Origin: JBMOMT01 sp049324835
GTDB taxonomy: Bacteria; Chloroflexota; Anaerolineae; CAYNKW01
DNA length: 64,000 nt
Assembly (NCBI GenBank): GCA_049324835.1
Contig: JBMOMT010000040.1
Span: 239,188-303,187, forward strand
Direction of reading: 5' to 3'
The position numbers and the translations under genes were made by a program. A model generated the notes under the pieces. It had not been told where the DNA came from. It saw nothing but the letters and a program-made list of their open reading frames with translations, and did not search any database. Positions 51,383 to 59,433 of this stretch are shown in pieces (within the stretch, counting starts at the first letter, position 1; the number at the start of each line of letters is the position of its first letter).

Positions 51383-52420
51383 ATGTCTTTTTTGCAGGAC
51401 GAGATTCACCAGCAGCCGCAGGTGCTGAACAGGCTGCTGGAGCGAGAAACAGAAAACGCCCGTCGTATCGCCGCCGACCTGCGCGGGCGGGCCATCAAGT
51501 ACGTCGTCGTGGCGGCGCGGGGTACCTCAGACAACGCCGCGCGCTACGGCCAGTACCTGTTGGGCGGACACAATCGCCTGCCGGTGGCTCTGGCCACACC
51601 CTCGTTGTTTAGCGTATACGCCGAGCCGCCCCGGCTGGACGATGCCCTGGTCGTTGGCATCTCACAGTCCGGACAGTCGCCGGACATCGTGGCGGTGCTG
51701 GCGGAGGCCCGGCATCAAGGCGCGCCGACGCTGGCCATCACCAACGACGCCGATTCGCCCCTGGCTGCTCACGCGGATTATCTTTTGTCGCTTCATGCCG
51801 GGCAGGAGCGCGCCGTGGCAGCCACCAAAACCTATACGGCGCAACTGGCCGCACTGGCCCTGCTATCCTGTGCGCTGGGGGGCAATACCGAGCGCCTGGA
51901 TGCCCTGCGCCGCGTGCCGGCAACAATGGAGCAGGTGCTGAGTCACGAGGAGCAGGTCGCAACGGCGGTGGCGCGCTACCGTTACATGGATGCCTGTGTG
52001 GTGCTGGGCCGGGGTTACAATTACGCCACCGCTTTCGAGATCGCGCTCAAGCTCAAAGAGCTCAATTACCTCATCGCCGAATCTTATTCCTCGGCCGACT
52101 TTATGCACGGCCCCATCGCAGTGGTGGGCAGCGGCTTTCCGGCGCTGGTGGTGGCCCCCAGCGGCAAGATGTTCGAGACGATGCGCGTTTTTAGCCTGGA
52201 ACTCAAAGCGCGCGCCGCAGAATTGATGGTCATTTCCGACGATCCAGATCTCTTGGAGGAAGCGGTGACGCCGCTGCCATTGCCGATGGGTATCCCTGAA
52301 TGGCTTTCGCCTATCGTGGCTGTGGCGCCGGGCCAGATCTTCGCCCTGCACCTGACGCTGGCCAAAGGAAACGACCCGGATCGGCCGCAGGGTTTGCAAA
52401 AAGTGACCATCACCCGCTGA
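51383..52420 (+). CDS. Double-SIS sugar-phosphate isomerase/deaminase (GlmS C-domain-like)
   Basis: 345 residues: two SIS domains, with ARGTSDNAARY and ISQSGQSPDIV in the first and GRGYNYATAFEIALKLKEL in the second, ending KVTITR. It matches the isomerase half of glucosamine-6-phosphate synthase without the N-terminal glutaminase, like AgaS/NagB-II-type amino-sugar deaminases. It probably acts on an amino-sugar phosphate; the exact substrate is unclear. Strong start with GGGGGAGCC upstream. Confidence 0.88.
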   Translation: MSFLQDEIHQQPQVLNRLLERETENARRIAADLRGRAIKYVVVAARGTSDNAARYGQYLLGGHNRLPVALATPSLFSVYAEPPRLDDALVVGISQSGQSPDIVAVLAEARHQGAPTLAITNDADSPLAAHADYLLSLHAGQERAVAATKTYTAQLAALALLSCALGGNTERLDALRRVPATMEQVLSHEEQVATAVARYRYMDACVVLGRGYNYATAFEIALKLKELNYLIAESYSSADFMHGPIAVVGSGFPALVVAPSGKMFETMRVFSLELKARAAELMVISDDPDLLEEAVTPLPLPMGIPEWLSPIVAVAPGQIFALHLTLAKGNDPDRPQGLQKVTITR

Positions 52421-52431
52421 ACTGTTGGAGA

Positions 52432-53346
52432 CTATTCTTTGTTGGCCCGCACCAGCAGGATGGGCACATTGCCGGCCCGCAGCACCCGATCGGCCACGCT
52501 GCCCAGGGCCCACCGGGCCAGGCCCGTGCGACCGTGGGTGCATATGGCGATGAGATCGATACGATTTACGGCCGCGTATTCGATGATCGAATCGGCCACC
52601 GGGCCGATGCGCATGGCCGTGGAAACCTGCAAACCCCGTTCTCGCAGCCGCTGGGCCGTCGTGTCGAGATAGGCCTGCACGCTTTGCTCCGCCATCTCAA
52701 AGGTGCCCTGCGCCGGAAGGTACCACTCGCCCATGAGCGTGCCAGACGCATAGACGATGGGCACTCGGAACAGCACCAGTTCGCTCTCCAGGGCCTGGGC
52801 AATAGGAGCGATCGCCGGCAAGACCTGCTCGGCTGTCGATGAGCCATCGAGCGTGACCAGCACCCGGCGAATGGCAGCCGCCGATGCCGCGACTTTGACT
52901 TCCCCGTCCTGGCCGCGCACCATGAGCACCGGCACCCCGGCCGATTGCAACACCCGCTCGGCCACGCTGCCGTGCGACCAGCGCTTGATGCCCGTGTAAC
53001 CGTGGGTCGCCATGACGATCAACCGGGCAGCGTGTCGCTCGGCGTGGGCAACGATGGTCTCGGCCGCCGGGCCGTGCTCGACGGTGCACTGCACCTTCAA
53101 GCCAGGGGCCTCCAACCGGGCGGCGATCTTGGTCAGGTAAGCCCTGGCTTCTGCGTCGAGCCTGTCGATGAGGGCCGCCTCTTCCAGCCCGGCCTCGCTC
53201 AACAGATCTCCGGCGTCGGGCAGAATGACCACCGTTCGCAGCAGCTCCAGCCCGGCCGATAGCCCTTGCCCCAGCGCAACCGCGTGGGGAAGCGCCTGCT
53301 CGGCCAGCGCTGAACCATCCAATGGGACAAGAATTCGCTCTTTCAC
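52432..53346 (-). CDS. Tandem universal stress protein (UspA)
   Basis: 304 residues, two Usp domains. Each begins with a V(P/T)LDGS strand (RILVPLDGSALAEQALP; RVLVTLDGSSTAEQVLP) and ends with ATHGYTGIKRWSHGSVAERVL / CTHGRTGLARWALGSVADRVL, the ATP-binding Gly motif. The start GTG at 53346 follows GGGAGG. Convergent with the SIS gene. Confidence 0.92.
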   Translation of the reverse strand: MKERILVPLDGSALAEQALPHAVALGQGLSAGLELLRTVVILPDAGDLLSEAGLEEAALIDRLDAEARAYLTKIAARLEAPGLKVQCTVEHGPAAETIVAHAERHAARLIVMATHGYTGIKRWSHGSVAERVLQSAGVPVLMVRGQDGEVKVAASAAAIRRVLVTLDGSSTAEQVLPAIAPIAQALESELVLFRVPIVYASGTLMGEWYLPAQGTFEMAEQSVQAYLDTTAQRLRERGLQVSTAMRIGPVADSIIEYAAVNRIDLIAICTHGRTGLARWALGSVADRVLRAGNVPILLVRANKE

Positions 53347-53367
53347 GATGACCTCCCTTCTACCCTG

Positions 53368-53407
53368 AAAAAAAAAGCCCACCTTACCCAACAGTCAAGG
53401 TGGGCTT
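53368..53407 (-). terminator. Terminator of the zinc-ribbon gene/cluster
   Basis: Minus strand: AAGCCCACCTT pairing with AAGGTGGGCTT, followed by a 9-nt U-tract. It lies between the zinc-ribbon stop (53418) and the uspA start. Confidence 0.9.
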
Positions 53408-53417
53408 GCCAGGCATT

Positions 53418-53606
53418 TCACGCCCGCGTCATGAGTGTGCCGCACTTGGGGCACTCGATCTGATAACACGGCTGTCCAACCTGGTGGGTCACTTTGTGGC
53501 CGCACTTGGGGCAGACACATTGTCCTCCCGGGCCGGCGGCTTTCGGACCGCCCCCCTGTCCACGGCCACGACCGCTGCCAGCTCCGCTTCCTCTTTTTTG
53601 CCTCAT
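53418..53606 (-). CDS. Small zinc-ribbon protein
   Basis: 62 residues. A basic Gly/Arg-rich N-terminus (GSGAGSGRGRGQGGG) is followed by a zinc ribbon CPKCGHKVTHQ ... CPKCGTLM. Preceded by GGAGG. Proteins of this type often accompany DUF5320 genes, as here. Possibly nucleic-acid or metal binding. Confidence 0.8.
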   Translation of the reverse strand: MRQKRGSGAGSGRGRGQGGGPKAAGPGGQCVCPKCGHKVTHQVGQPCYQIECPKCGTLMTRA

Positions 53607-53662
53607 ATTCTCACACCTCCTTCGAATCGTTGATCCAAAATGTGGTTCGTTTTTCGGAAAAA

Positions 53663-54184
53663 TCAGCCGCCGCCGCGATGCCGCGTGCGCCGCTGGCGAC
53701 CTGGCCTGCCTCGGCCTGCGCCCCGTTGCCAGACAAGAGGACTGTTCGATGTACGAAAAGATGCGTCCGAAACCACAGCCTCAGGCCCATGGATCAGGCG
53801 GCGCTCCACAGCGCTCACGATGGCATCGGCCAGTCGGGGCAACAACCAGTTTCCCGCCAAGTTCAGGGCCGCGCCCGCCAGCACAGATATCGCACCGGGC
53901 CGGCGCATCGATACCGACCGTCTATCTGTCGGAGCCAGTGAGATCACCTCTGGAGCCTGGTTGCCATCCCAGACGTCCATCTGAGGCACAGGCACCATCT
54001 GAAGCGATTCGAGTCTTCGGATGGCTCCATTGGGACACACCTCGATGCAGAGGAGGCATTCGTCGCACAACGCCGCGTCTATCACCGCTGTCTCGTCATG
54101 TTCACCCAGGCTGATGGCCCCGGTTGGACAGGCCCGTACACACATGGCACAGCGGGTGCATAGCGTGCGATCGACGTACAACAT
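53663..54184 (-). CDS. 2x[4Fe-4S] ferredoxin-domain protein with C-terminal extension
   Basis: 173 residues from ATG 54184 (GGAGGT 7 nt upstream). Two canonical cluster motifs: CTRCAMCVRACPTGAI and CDECLLCIEVCPNGAI. A C-terminal extension of about 100 residues has an amphipathic stretch (AGAALNLAGNWLLPRLADAI) and an Arg/Gly-rich end. It may be an electron carrier loosely tied to a membrane or partner. Confidence 0.85.
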   Translation of the reverse strand: MLYVDRTLCTRCAMCVRACPTGAISLGEHDETAVIDAALCDECLLCIEVCPNGAIRRLESLQMVPVPQMDVWDGNQAPEVISLAPTDRRSVSMRRPGAISVLAGAALNLAGNWLLPRLADAIVSAVERRLIHGPEAVVSDASFRTSNSPLVWQRGAGRGRPGRQRRTRHRGGG

Positions 54185-54343
54185 GTCTGTCACCTCCCTT
54201 CAAAGCCGGTTACGATGCGCTCGAAACTTGTCAACCTTACTCGTCAGTGTTATAATGGCAGCACCATACCCGCCGGGCAGCGGGTTTGGGGTTCGGGGCG
54301 GGTGACGAGTTTGCCGCTTTAACACCCGCCCCGATGGCTCGTG

Positions 54344-54676
54344 TTACGCCCGGCTTTCGATCTCGTTGAGGCGCTTGCTGATGGCGTCCAACTCGCGTTT
54401 GAGCGCCTCAGCCTGGCTCTTGAGCAGTTCGCTTTCCTGCTCTCCGGTCAGGGGAGCAGCGTAGGGCCCAAAGCCCCAGGCTCGCGCCCACGCCGGCCGC
54501 CCGGTGGCGTGATACCAATGCCGCCAACCGCGCCCGCCACCCCGCCAACCACGCCCCCAGCCCAAACCCAGCTCGGAGTTGGTGAAACCTGGTGCGGCGT
54601 AGCCAGCGCAGTAGCCCATGCCACGGCCTGTCATCGGCCCCATGCCTCTCGGTCCTGTACGATCACCTGCTGGCAT
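54344..54676 (-). CDS. DUF5320-family protein
   Basis: 110 residues. N-terminal GDRTGPRGMGPMTGRGMGYC, a Gly/Trp/Arg-rich centre (GRGWRGGGRGWRHW) and a C-terminal coiled coil (ELLKSQAEALKRELDAISKR). This is the DUF5320 pattern, usually found with Mrp/NifB-like or dinitrogenase-cofactor-domain genes. Start ATG at 54676 after AGGAGG. Function unknown. Confidence 0.85.
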   Translation of the reverse strand: MPAGDRTGPRGMGPMTGRGMGYCAGYAAPGFTNSELGLGWGRGWRGGGRGWRHWYHATGRPAWARAWGFGPYAAPLTGEQESELLKSQAEALKRELDAISKRLNEIESRA

Positions 54677-54701
54677 TGTCTTCACCTCCTTTCCTTCGTT
54701 T

Positions 54702-55097
54702 TTAATGATGTTCCCCGGAGCCTTCCGCCATGTGTCGCTCGTAGGCCGCGAGAAAGTGACGCAAAACCCCCTCGGTGTGGCTCAGGTCTTTCGCCCAGCC
54801 GGCCAGATGATGATGGCCAGCCTCGGTGAGATGATAGATGCGCCGCGCCGGCCCGGCCGACGACTCTGTGTCCCACTCGGACCGCACCAGACCCGCAGCT
54901 TCCAGTTCGCGCAGCGTGCGATAAACCGGGCCGGGGGCCATGTCACCCAGACCAAAAGGCTCCAGCGCACTGACCAACTCGTAGCCATGACCGGGACCCT
55001 GGTGCAGCAACAACAGCAGCACCGGCTCGATGAAACGCCAGATTGGGCCGCTACCCGCCCGCCCCTGACCTCTACCTCTTCGATGTCTTCCAGGCAT
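54702..55097 (-). CDS. PadR-family transcriptional regulator
   Basis: 131 residues. Winged helix with PVLLLLLHQGPGHGYELVSAL and GPVYRTLRELEAAGLVRSEW, then RRIYHLTEAGHHHL and a C-terminal dimerisation helix. It is the first gene of the cluster and has a palindrome over its own start site, so it is likely autoregulated and controls DUF5320, ferredoxin and zinc-ribbon genes. Confidence 0.9.
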   Translation of the reverse strand: MPGRHRRGRGQGRAGSGPIWRFIEPVLLLLLHQGPGHGYELVSALEPFGLGDMAPGPVYRTLRELEAAGLVRSEWDTESSAGPARRIYHLTEAGHHHLAGWAKDLSHTEGVLRHFLAAYERHMAEGSGEHH

Positions 55098-55123
55098 GAG
55101 AGACTCCAGATTTCTGTCGATAA

Positions 55124-55173
55124 GTACAATTTGTACCTAGATACAGTATATCATATTTTTATTGTTTTGTCAA
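55124..55173 (-). promoter_or_regulatory. PadR promoter with operator
   Basis: Minus strand: TTGACA (55168-55173), 17-bp spacer, TATACT (55145-55150). The perfect palindrome GTACAATTTGTAC (55124-55136) lies around the start site and is a good candidate PadR operator. The remaining sequence to 55352 holds nothing recognisable. Confidence 0.8.
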
Positions 55174-55352
55174 GGGTTTTCAGGCGGTCGAACGGCGCGA
55201 TCTAGAAACGCGCCCGGTGCGTTGGGCGCGTTTTCGATGCCGTGCCAGGTTGGGAGGGGGATGTCTCAGAGGTCCGCACGCCTCGTTCGCTAATGTCGGA
55301 AGGCCACAAGATCGGCGGTTGGGAGTTGGGATCCGATCTTGCAGCCTTCTGA

Positions 55353-55781
55353 CTACCAATACGAGGAAATGGCGGTTTCGTCTTGCGCCAGGTTCAGAAC
55401 CTCGTCATAGTTTTCGCCTGCCGCGTTGCCCAGAGCGGTTATGGCAGTCGCCAGGTGGGTGAGGGCCAGGTCTTCGATGGGCAGTTCGACGGTGAGGGCC
55501 ACGTCGCCTTCGTCGTCGATGACAAATTTGGCCAGGGTCACGTCAAAGTTCAGGCGGGCCAGGTGACGGGCGACGTTATCCAGACAATCTGGCTCTGGAG
55601 TGGGCACAAAGGGGTTGACGGTCAGGTAGACCCAGCCTTGCTCCAGATCCAGGTGGATAAAGAACTCGTGCGTCTCGTCGCCAGCGGTCAGCTCGCTGTA
55701 CCAGATGTTGTCGTCTTCGTGGGAATGGGGGACGTGACGCTGTTCAAGGAAACTAGTGATCTGCTCGGCTATCAGGGCCAT
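55353..55781 (-). CDS. YbjN-like protein
   Basis: 142 residues from ATG 55781 (GGAGAG upstream). An alpha/beta fold of the YbjN/type III chaperone-like kind: VYLTVNPFVPTPEPDCLDNVARHLARLNFDVTLAKFVIDDEGDVALTVELPIEDL. Such proteins are stress-linked, with unknown mechanism. Confidence 0.72.
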   Translation of the reverse strand: MALIAEQITSFLEQRHVPHSHEDDNIWYSELTAGDETHEFFIHLDLEQGWVYLTVNPFVPTPEPDCLDNVARHLARLNFDVTLAKFVIDDEGDVALTVELPIEDLALTHLATAITALGNAAGENYDEVLNLAQDETAISSYW

Positions 55782-55829
55782 GCTGCTCTCTCCAGGATGA
55801 AAAATTGGAATCACGCTTTTTACAGAACA

Positions 55830-55860
55830 AGCGGGCAGGTGTCTTGGCAGCCTGCCCGCT
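55830..55860 (-). terminator. Hairpin downstream of the nuo operon
   Basis: AGCGGGCAGG pairs with CCTGCCCGCT (10 bp), followed on the minus strand by TGTTCTGT, a weak U-tract. A second GC hairpin (GGGGCGG...CCGCCCC) precedes it. Confidence 0.6.
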
Positions 55861-55902
55861 CCTGTCGCCGAATGGGGCGGACCGCCAGCCCGCCCCGTTT
55901 GT

Positions 55903-56517
55903 TTATTCCTTCTTGGCCGCGGCAGCCTTGGCCTCGGCGGCCCGACGTTTGGCCTCTTCTTTCTGGCGCTTTTCTTCCTCTTTGGCGGCGTGCTCGGTGG
56001 GATGGATCTGGGCGTAATAGGTCACCGGCTTGAGCAGCTTGTCTTTGTGATAGATGAGGTCGATGTGGCGGTTGTAGGCGCCGATCTCGTAGTCGTTGTT
56101 CATTTTGATGGCGTCAAAGGGGCAGAACTCGGCGCACAGGCCACAACTCATGCAGATGGTAGCGTCGATGGTAAAGTTGCGGGGGCGTTTCATGGGCTTG
56201 CCATCGGGCGTCTCGTCGCGGTCGATCCAGATGCACTGCGGCGGGCAGACGCGAGCGCAGATGCCACAGGCCGTGCAGCGAGGATCTTCCGGGCTTTCGT
56301 CGTAGACCAGGAAGGGGATCATACGAAAGCCTTCGAACATCTGGAGCTTTTGCTCCGGATATTCGATCGTCATCAGGCCTTTGGTATCGGCCCGGCTGCG
56401 GGTTTCCACAGCCTCTTGAACGGCCTGTCGCGGAAAGTATTTCAGATCGTTGAGATAGGTATCGACAAAGCGCCCGATGGTGACGCGCATGCCTTTGAGT
56501 ACGCCTTTGCCTAACAT
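55903..56517 (-). CDS. nuoI: NADH-quinone oxidoreductase subunit I
   Basis: 204 residues. Two 4Fe-4S motifs carry clusters N6a/N6b: CTACGICARVCPPQCI and CMSCGLCAEFCPFDAI. A Lys/Glu/Ala-rich C-terminal tail (about 170-204) is longer than usual. The ATG shares one base with the nuoCD stop (TAATG). Peripheral arm subunit of complex I. Confidence 0.95.
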   Translation of the reverse strand: MLGKGVLKGMRVTIGRFVDTYLNDLKYFPRQAVQEAVETRSRADTKGLMTIEYPEQKLQMFEGFRMIPFLVYDESPEDPRCTACGICARVCPPQCIWIDRDETPDGKPMKRPRNFTIDATICMSCGLCAEFCPFDAIKMNNDYEIGAYNRHIDLIYHKDKLLKPVTYYAQIHPTEHAAKEEEKRQKEEAKRRAAEAKAAAAKKE

Positions 56518-58289
56518 TATCGATCTACCTCCCCTAGTACAATGTCGATGCTGCCCAGGATCACCACGACGTCCGCTACCTTGTACCCCAGACACATCTC
56601 CTCCAGGGCGCTGAGGTTGATGAGGCACGGCGAACGGACGTGGTAACGATAGGCATTGGCGCCCCCGTCAGAGACGACGTAAAAGCCCAGTTCTCCTTTG
56701 GGCGATTCGACGCGACCATAAGCCTCACCCTCTGGCACCTTTTGCTGCCAGTTCTTTCTGCCTTCCTGGATGGGGCCGTCTTCGATCTGGCTCAACGCCT
56801 GGTCGATGATCTTGAGGCTCTGGCGCATCTCACCCAGGCGCACCTGGTAGCGGGCATACACATCGCCGGCCGCTTCGGTGACCACGTCAAAGTCAAAGCG
56901 GTCATAGATGGAGTAAGGGGCAGACTTGCGCAGGTCGTAGGGCACACCGGAGCCACGCAACACCGGCCCGGTGGTGCTGAACCGGATGGCCTTATCCGGC
57001 GGCAGCACACCCACGCCCACCGTTCGCGAGAGGAAAATTTCGTTCTCGCTGAGGAAATAGTCGATCTGGTCGATGGCGCGAGGCAGGCGCTCGCGCGCCA
57101 GATATTCGCACTTTTTGATCCAATCGGGCGATGAATCGCGCACCACACCGCCAAAGCGGTAATAGTTGCACATCATACGCGAGCCAGAGACCATCTCGAA
57201 CAGATCCAGGATGAACTCGCGTTCTTCCAGGCAATAGAGCACCGGCGTAAAGTAGGCACCCAGGTCGTTGAACAAAAAGCCGATGGCCACAAAGTGGTTG
57301 AGGATGCGGCTCAACTCGGCGATGATGACGCGCAGGTAACGGGCGCGCTCCGGCGGGGTGATGCCCATCAGCTTTTCCACGGCCAGCACATAAGGGAAAG
57401 AGTTGCTGATGGTGGAAACATAGTCCAGACGATCGCAGTAAGGGATGTTTTGCACCCACAGATTACGCTCGCCGATCTTTTCGTGGTTGCGGTGCATATA
57501 ACCAAACACCGGCTCCAACCCGACGACCGTTTCCCCTTCGAGCATCAACTTCATGCGGAACACGCCGTGGGTGCTGGGGTGCTGCGGCCCCATGTTGACC
57601 ACCACCCGCTGGGTTTTGATGCCGTCGCCGTTGGATTTGAGCCGGGCCTCGGTGCGGGCCACAAAATCGGCCATGTCATCGACCGGCTCCCACTCGCTGG
57701 GATCCCAGCCTTTTGGATAACGGGTATTTCCGCCAAAGGGGGTTTTGTCCTCGGCCCAGCAGAAATGCCCTGCCGGCCAACGCGATTCGAGTGGTTTCTG
57801 GTCTTGCTCGTAATAAGGCTCGTGCCAGTCTTTGCGCAGCGGGTGGCCTTCAAAGCCCTCCCACATGAGCAACCGCCGGTGATTGGGATGTCCCTCGAAA
57901 CGGATGCCCATCAGGTCCCAGACTTCACGCTCTTGAAAATTGGCCCCGGGCCAGGTGGGGGTGAGGGAGGGCACCACGGGGGTTGCCTTGTCGGCGCGCA
58001 CCTTGAGGCAAACCGGATCGCCGACGTTGCCGGTCGAGCTGAGGTGATAGACCACTTCAAAGTAGTCGGGGTAATCCACGCTGGTCAGGCTGGCCAGATG
58101 GTCGTAGGCCAGGTCGGGCGTATCGCGCAGGTAGGCGGCCACTCTTACCAGGTGATCGGCGGCCACGACCAGTCCACCCGGCGAATCAGCCAGCACGGCA
58201 TCGCCGAATTCGTTTTTGAGTCGCGCTGCCAGGGAAGACAACTCGTCGGTTGCCACTTTGGCAGCCGATTTTTCCAGAACTTCTGCCAT
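56517..58289 (-). CDS. nuoCD: NADH-quinone oxidoreductase subunit C/D fusion
   Basis: 590 residues. NuoC (about 1-190; REVWDLMGIRFEGHPNHRRLLM) is fused through a linker of about 30 residues to NuoD (from VVVNMGPQHPSTHGVFRM). The quinone-site His in PQHPSTHG and the C-terminal DIVLGEVDR are present. Fused nuoCD occurs in several phyla. Starts 15 bp after nuoB. Confidence 0.95.
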   Translation of the reverse strand: MAEVLEKSAAKVATDELSSLAARLKNEFGDAVLADSPGGLVVAADHLVRVAAYLRDTPDLAYDHLASLTSVDYPDYFEVVYHLSSTGNVGDPVCLKVRADKATPVVPSLTPTWPGANFQEREVWDLMGIRFEGHPNHRRLLMWEGFEGHPLRKDWHEPYYEQDQKPLESRWPAGHFCWAEDKTPFGGNTRYPKGWDPSEWEPVDDMADFVARTEARLKSNGDGIKTQRVVVNMGPQHPSTHGVFRMKLMLEGETVVGLEPVFGYMHRNHEKIGERNLWVQNIPYCDRLDYVSTISNSFPYVLAVEKLMGITPPERARYLRVIIAELSRILNHFVAIGFLFNDLGAYFTPVLYCLEEREFILDLFEMVSGSRMMCNYYRFGGVVRDSSPDWIKKCEYLARERLPRAIDQIDYFLSENEIFLSRTVGVGVLPPDKAIRFSTTGPVLRGSGVPYDLRKSAPYSIYDRFDFDVVTEAAGDVYARYQVRLGEMRQSLKIIDQALSQIEDGPIQEGRKNWQQKVPEGEAYGRVESPKGELGFYVVSDGGANAYRYHVRSPCLINLSALEEMCLGYKVADVVVILGSIDIVLGEVDR

Positions 58290-58304
58290 GTTGGATTCCC
58301 TCTC

Positions 58305-58952
58305 TTATTCTTTCTCGGCCACGACCTGCGCCGGTGCAGGCGCCGTTTCCGGCTCATCGGGGCGGGCCGACCATTCTTTGATCTGCTCGACTTGACGGAC
58401 ATCTATCAGATCCGGTCCATAGATGGGCACCGGAATTTCGGGAATGGGTTCCTTCCGATACCACCGCGACCGGCGATAATCCTCGTTCATGACTTTTTCG
58501 TGCAGCAGCATAAAGCCCTGGATCAATGCCTCCGGGCGGGGCGGGCAGCCGGGCACATAGACGTCTACCGGCAGGAATTTGTCCACACCCGAAACGACGT
58601 TGTAACCCTCTTTAAATGGCCCGCCAGAGATAGCGCAGGCGCCCATAGCCAGCACGTACTTGGGTTCTGGCATCTGATTGTACAGACGGACGATCTGAGG
58701 CGCCATCTTTTTGGTCACCGTGCCAGAGACGATCATCAGATCCGCCTGTCGGGGCGAGGCGCGCATGATCTCCATGCCAAAGCGGCTAAAGTCGAAACGT
58801 GAAGCCGCCGCACCGATCATCTCGATGGCGCAGCAGGCCAGCCCAAACATCATGGGCCACATAGAACCGCGCCGTCCCCAATTGTAGACGCTGTTGAGCG
58901 TGGTGAAAAAGACGTTTTTCTTGAGTTCTTGCTGTACTATTTCTTCGGTCAT
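58305..58952 (-). CDS. nuoB: NADH-quinone oxidoreductase subunit B
   Basis: 215 residues. Four cluster N2 cysteines: Cys40-Cys41 (GLACCAIEM), Cys106 (AMGACAISGG) and Cys136 (PGCPPRPE). Start ATG 58952 with GGAGGCAAGG. First gene of the short nuoB-CD-I operon; nuoA is not upstream. Confidence 0.96.
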   Translation of the reverse strand: MTEEIVQQELKKNVFFTTLNSVYNWGRRGSMWPMMFGLACCAIEMIGAAASRFDFSRFGMEIMRASPRQADLMIVSGTVTKKMAPQIVRLYNQMPEPKYVLAMGACAISGGPFKEGYNVVSGVDKFLPVDVYVPGCPPRPEALIQGFMLLHEKVMNEDYRRSRWYRKEPIPEIPVPIYGPDLIDVRQVEQIKEWSARPDEPETAPAPAQVVAEKE

Positions 58953-58999
58953 CCTTGCCTCCAACTCGTACTGCGAAATCCTCTCCAACGGCGGGGGAC

Positions 59000-59028
59000 A
59001 TTATACCCCATTTTGTGGAATTTGTCAC
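59000..59028 (-). promoter_or_regulatory. Promoter of the nuoB-CD-I operon
   Basis: Minus strand: GTGACA (59023-59028), 17-bp spacer, TATAAT (59000-59005). Confidence 0.7.
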
Positions 59029-59070
59029 GTTGGCTTTTTTTTGCTGGCCCGCCGCGGCCCGATGGACGCC

Positions 59071-59418
59071 TCACAGCCGCCCACGGACCAACTCGACCGG
59101 GTATTTGGCAGCGCTGATAGCCAGTTTGTCGATGACGGCCTGGCTCAGATCGATGTCCATCGTATTGGCCAGGCTGAGACAATAGATCAACACATCGGCC
59201 AGCTCGTGGCACACCCGCTGCCGGTGAGCCTCGTCGGCCAGCGCCTGCAACGATTGCTCCCCGCTGAGCCACTGGAACTCTTGCATCAGCTCGGCGGCCT
59301 CGATGGCGATGGACTCGCTCAGGTTCTTGGGGGTGTGGTAAACGTTCCAGTCACGCGCGTCCACAAAGGCGCGCACGCGCGCGCGCAGATCGGCCAGGGT
59401 GATGACAGTGTCGGGCAT
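59071..59418 (-). CDS. MazG-like nucleotide pyrophosphohydrolase
   Basis: 115 residues, all-alpha NTP-PPase fold: WNVYHTPKNLSESIAIEAAELMQEFQW with the metal-binding E-x-x-E pair, and HELADVLIYCLSLANTMDID with E-x-x-D. Similar to RS21-C6/dCTPase-like proteins that clear non-canonical nucleotides. It lies 15 bp downstream of the subtilase gene. Confidence 0.9.
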   Translation of the reverse strand: MPDTVITLADLRARVRAFVDARDWNVYHTPKNLSESIAIEAAELMQEFQWLSGEQSLQALADEAHRQRVCHELADVLIYCLSLANTMDIDLSQAVIDKLAISAAKYPVELVRGRL

Positions 59419-59433
59419 GATTCCTCCGGGGCA

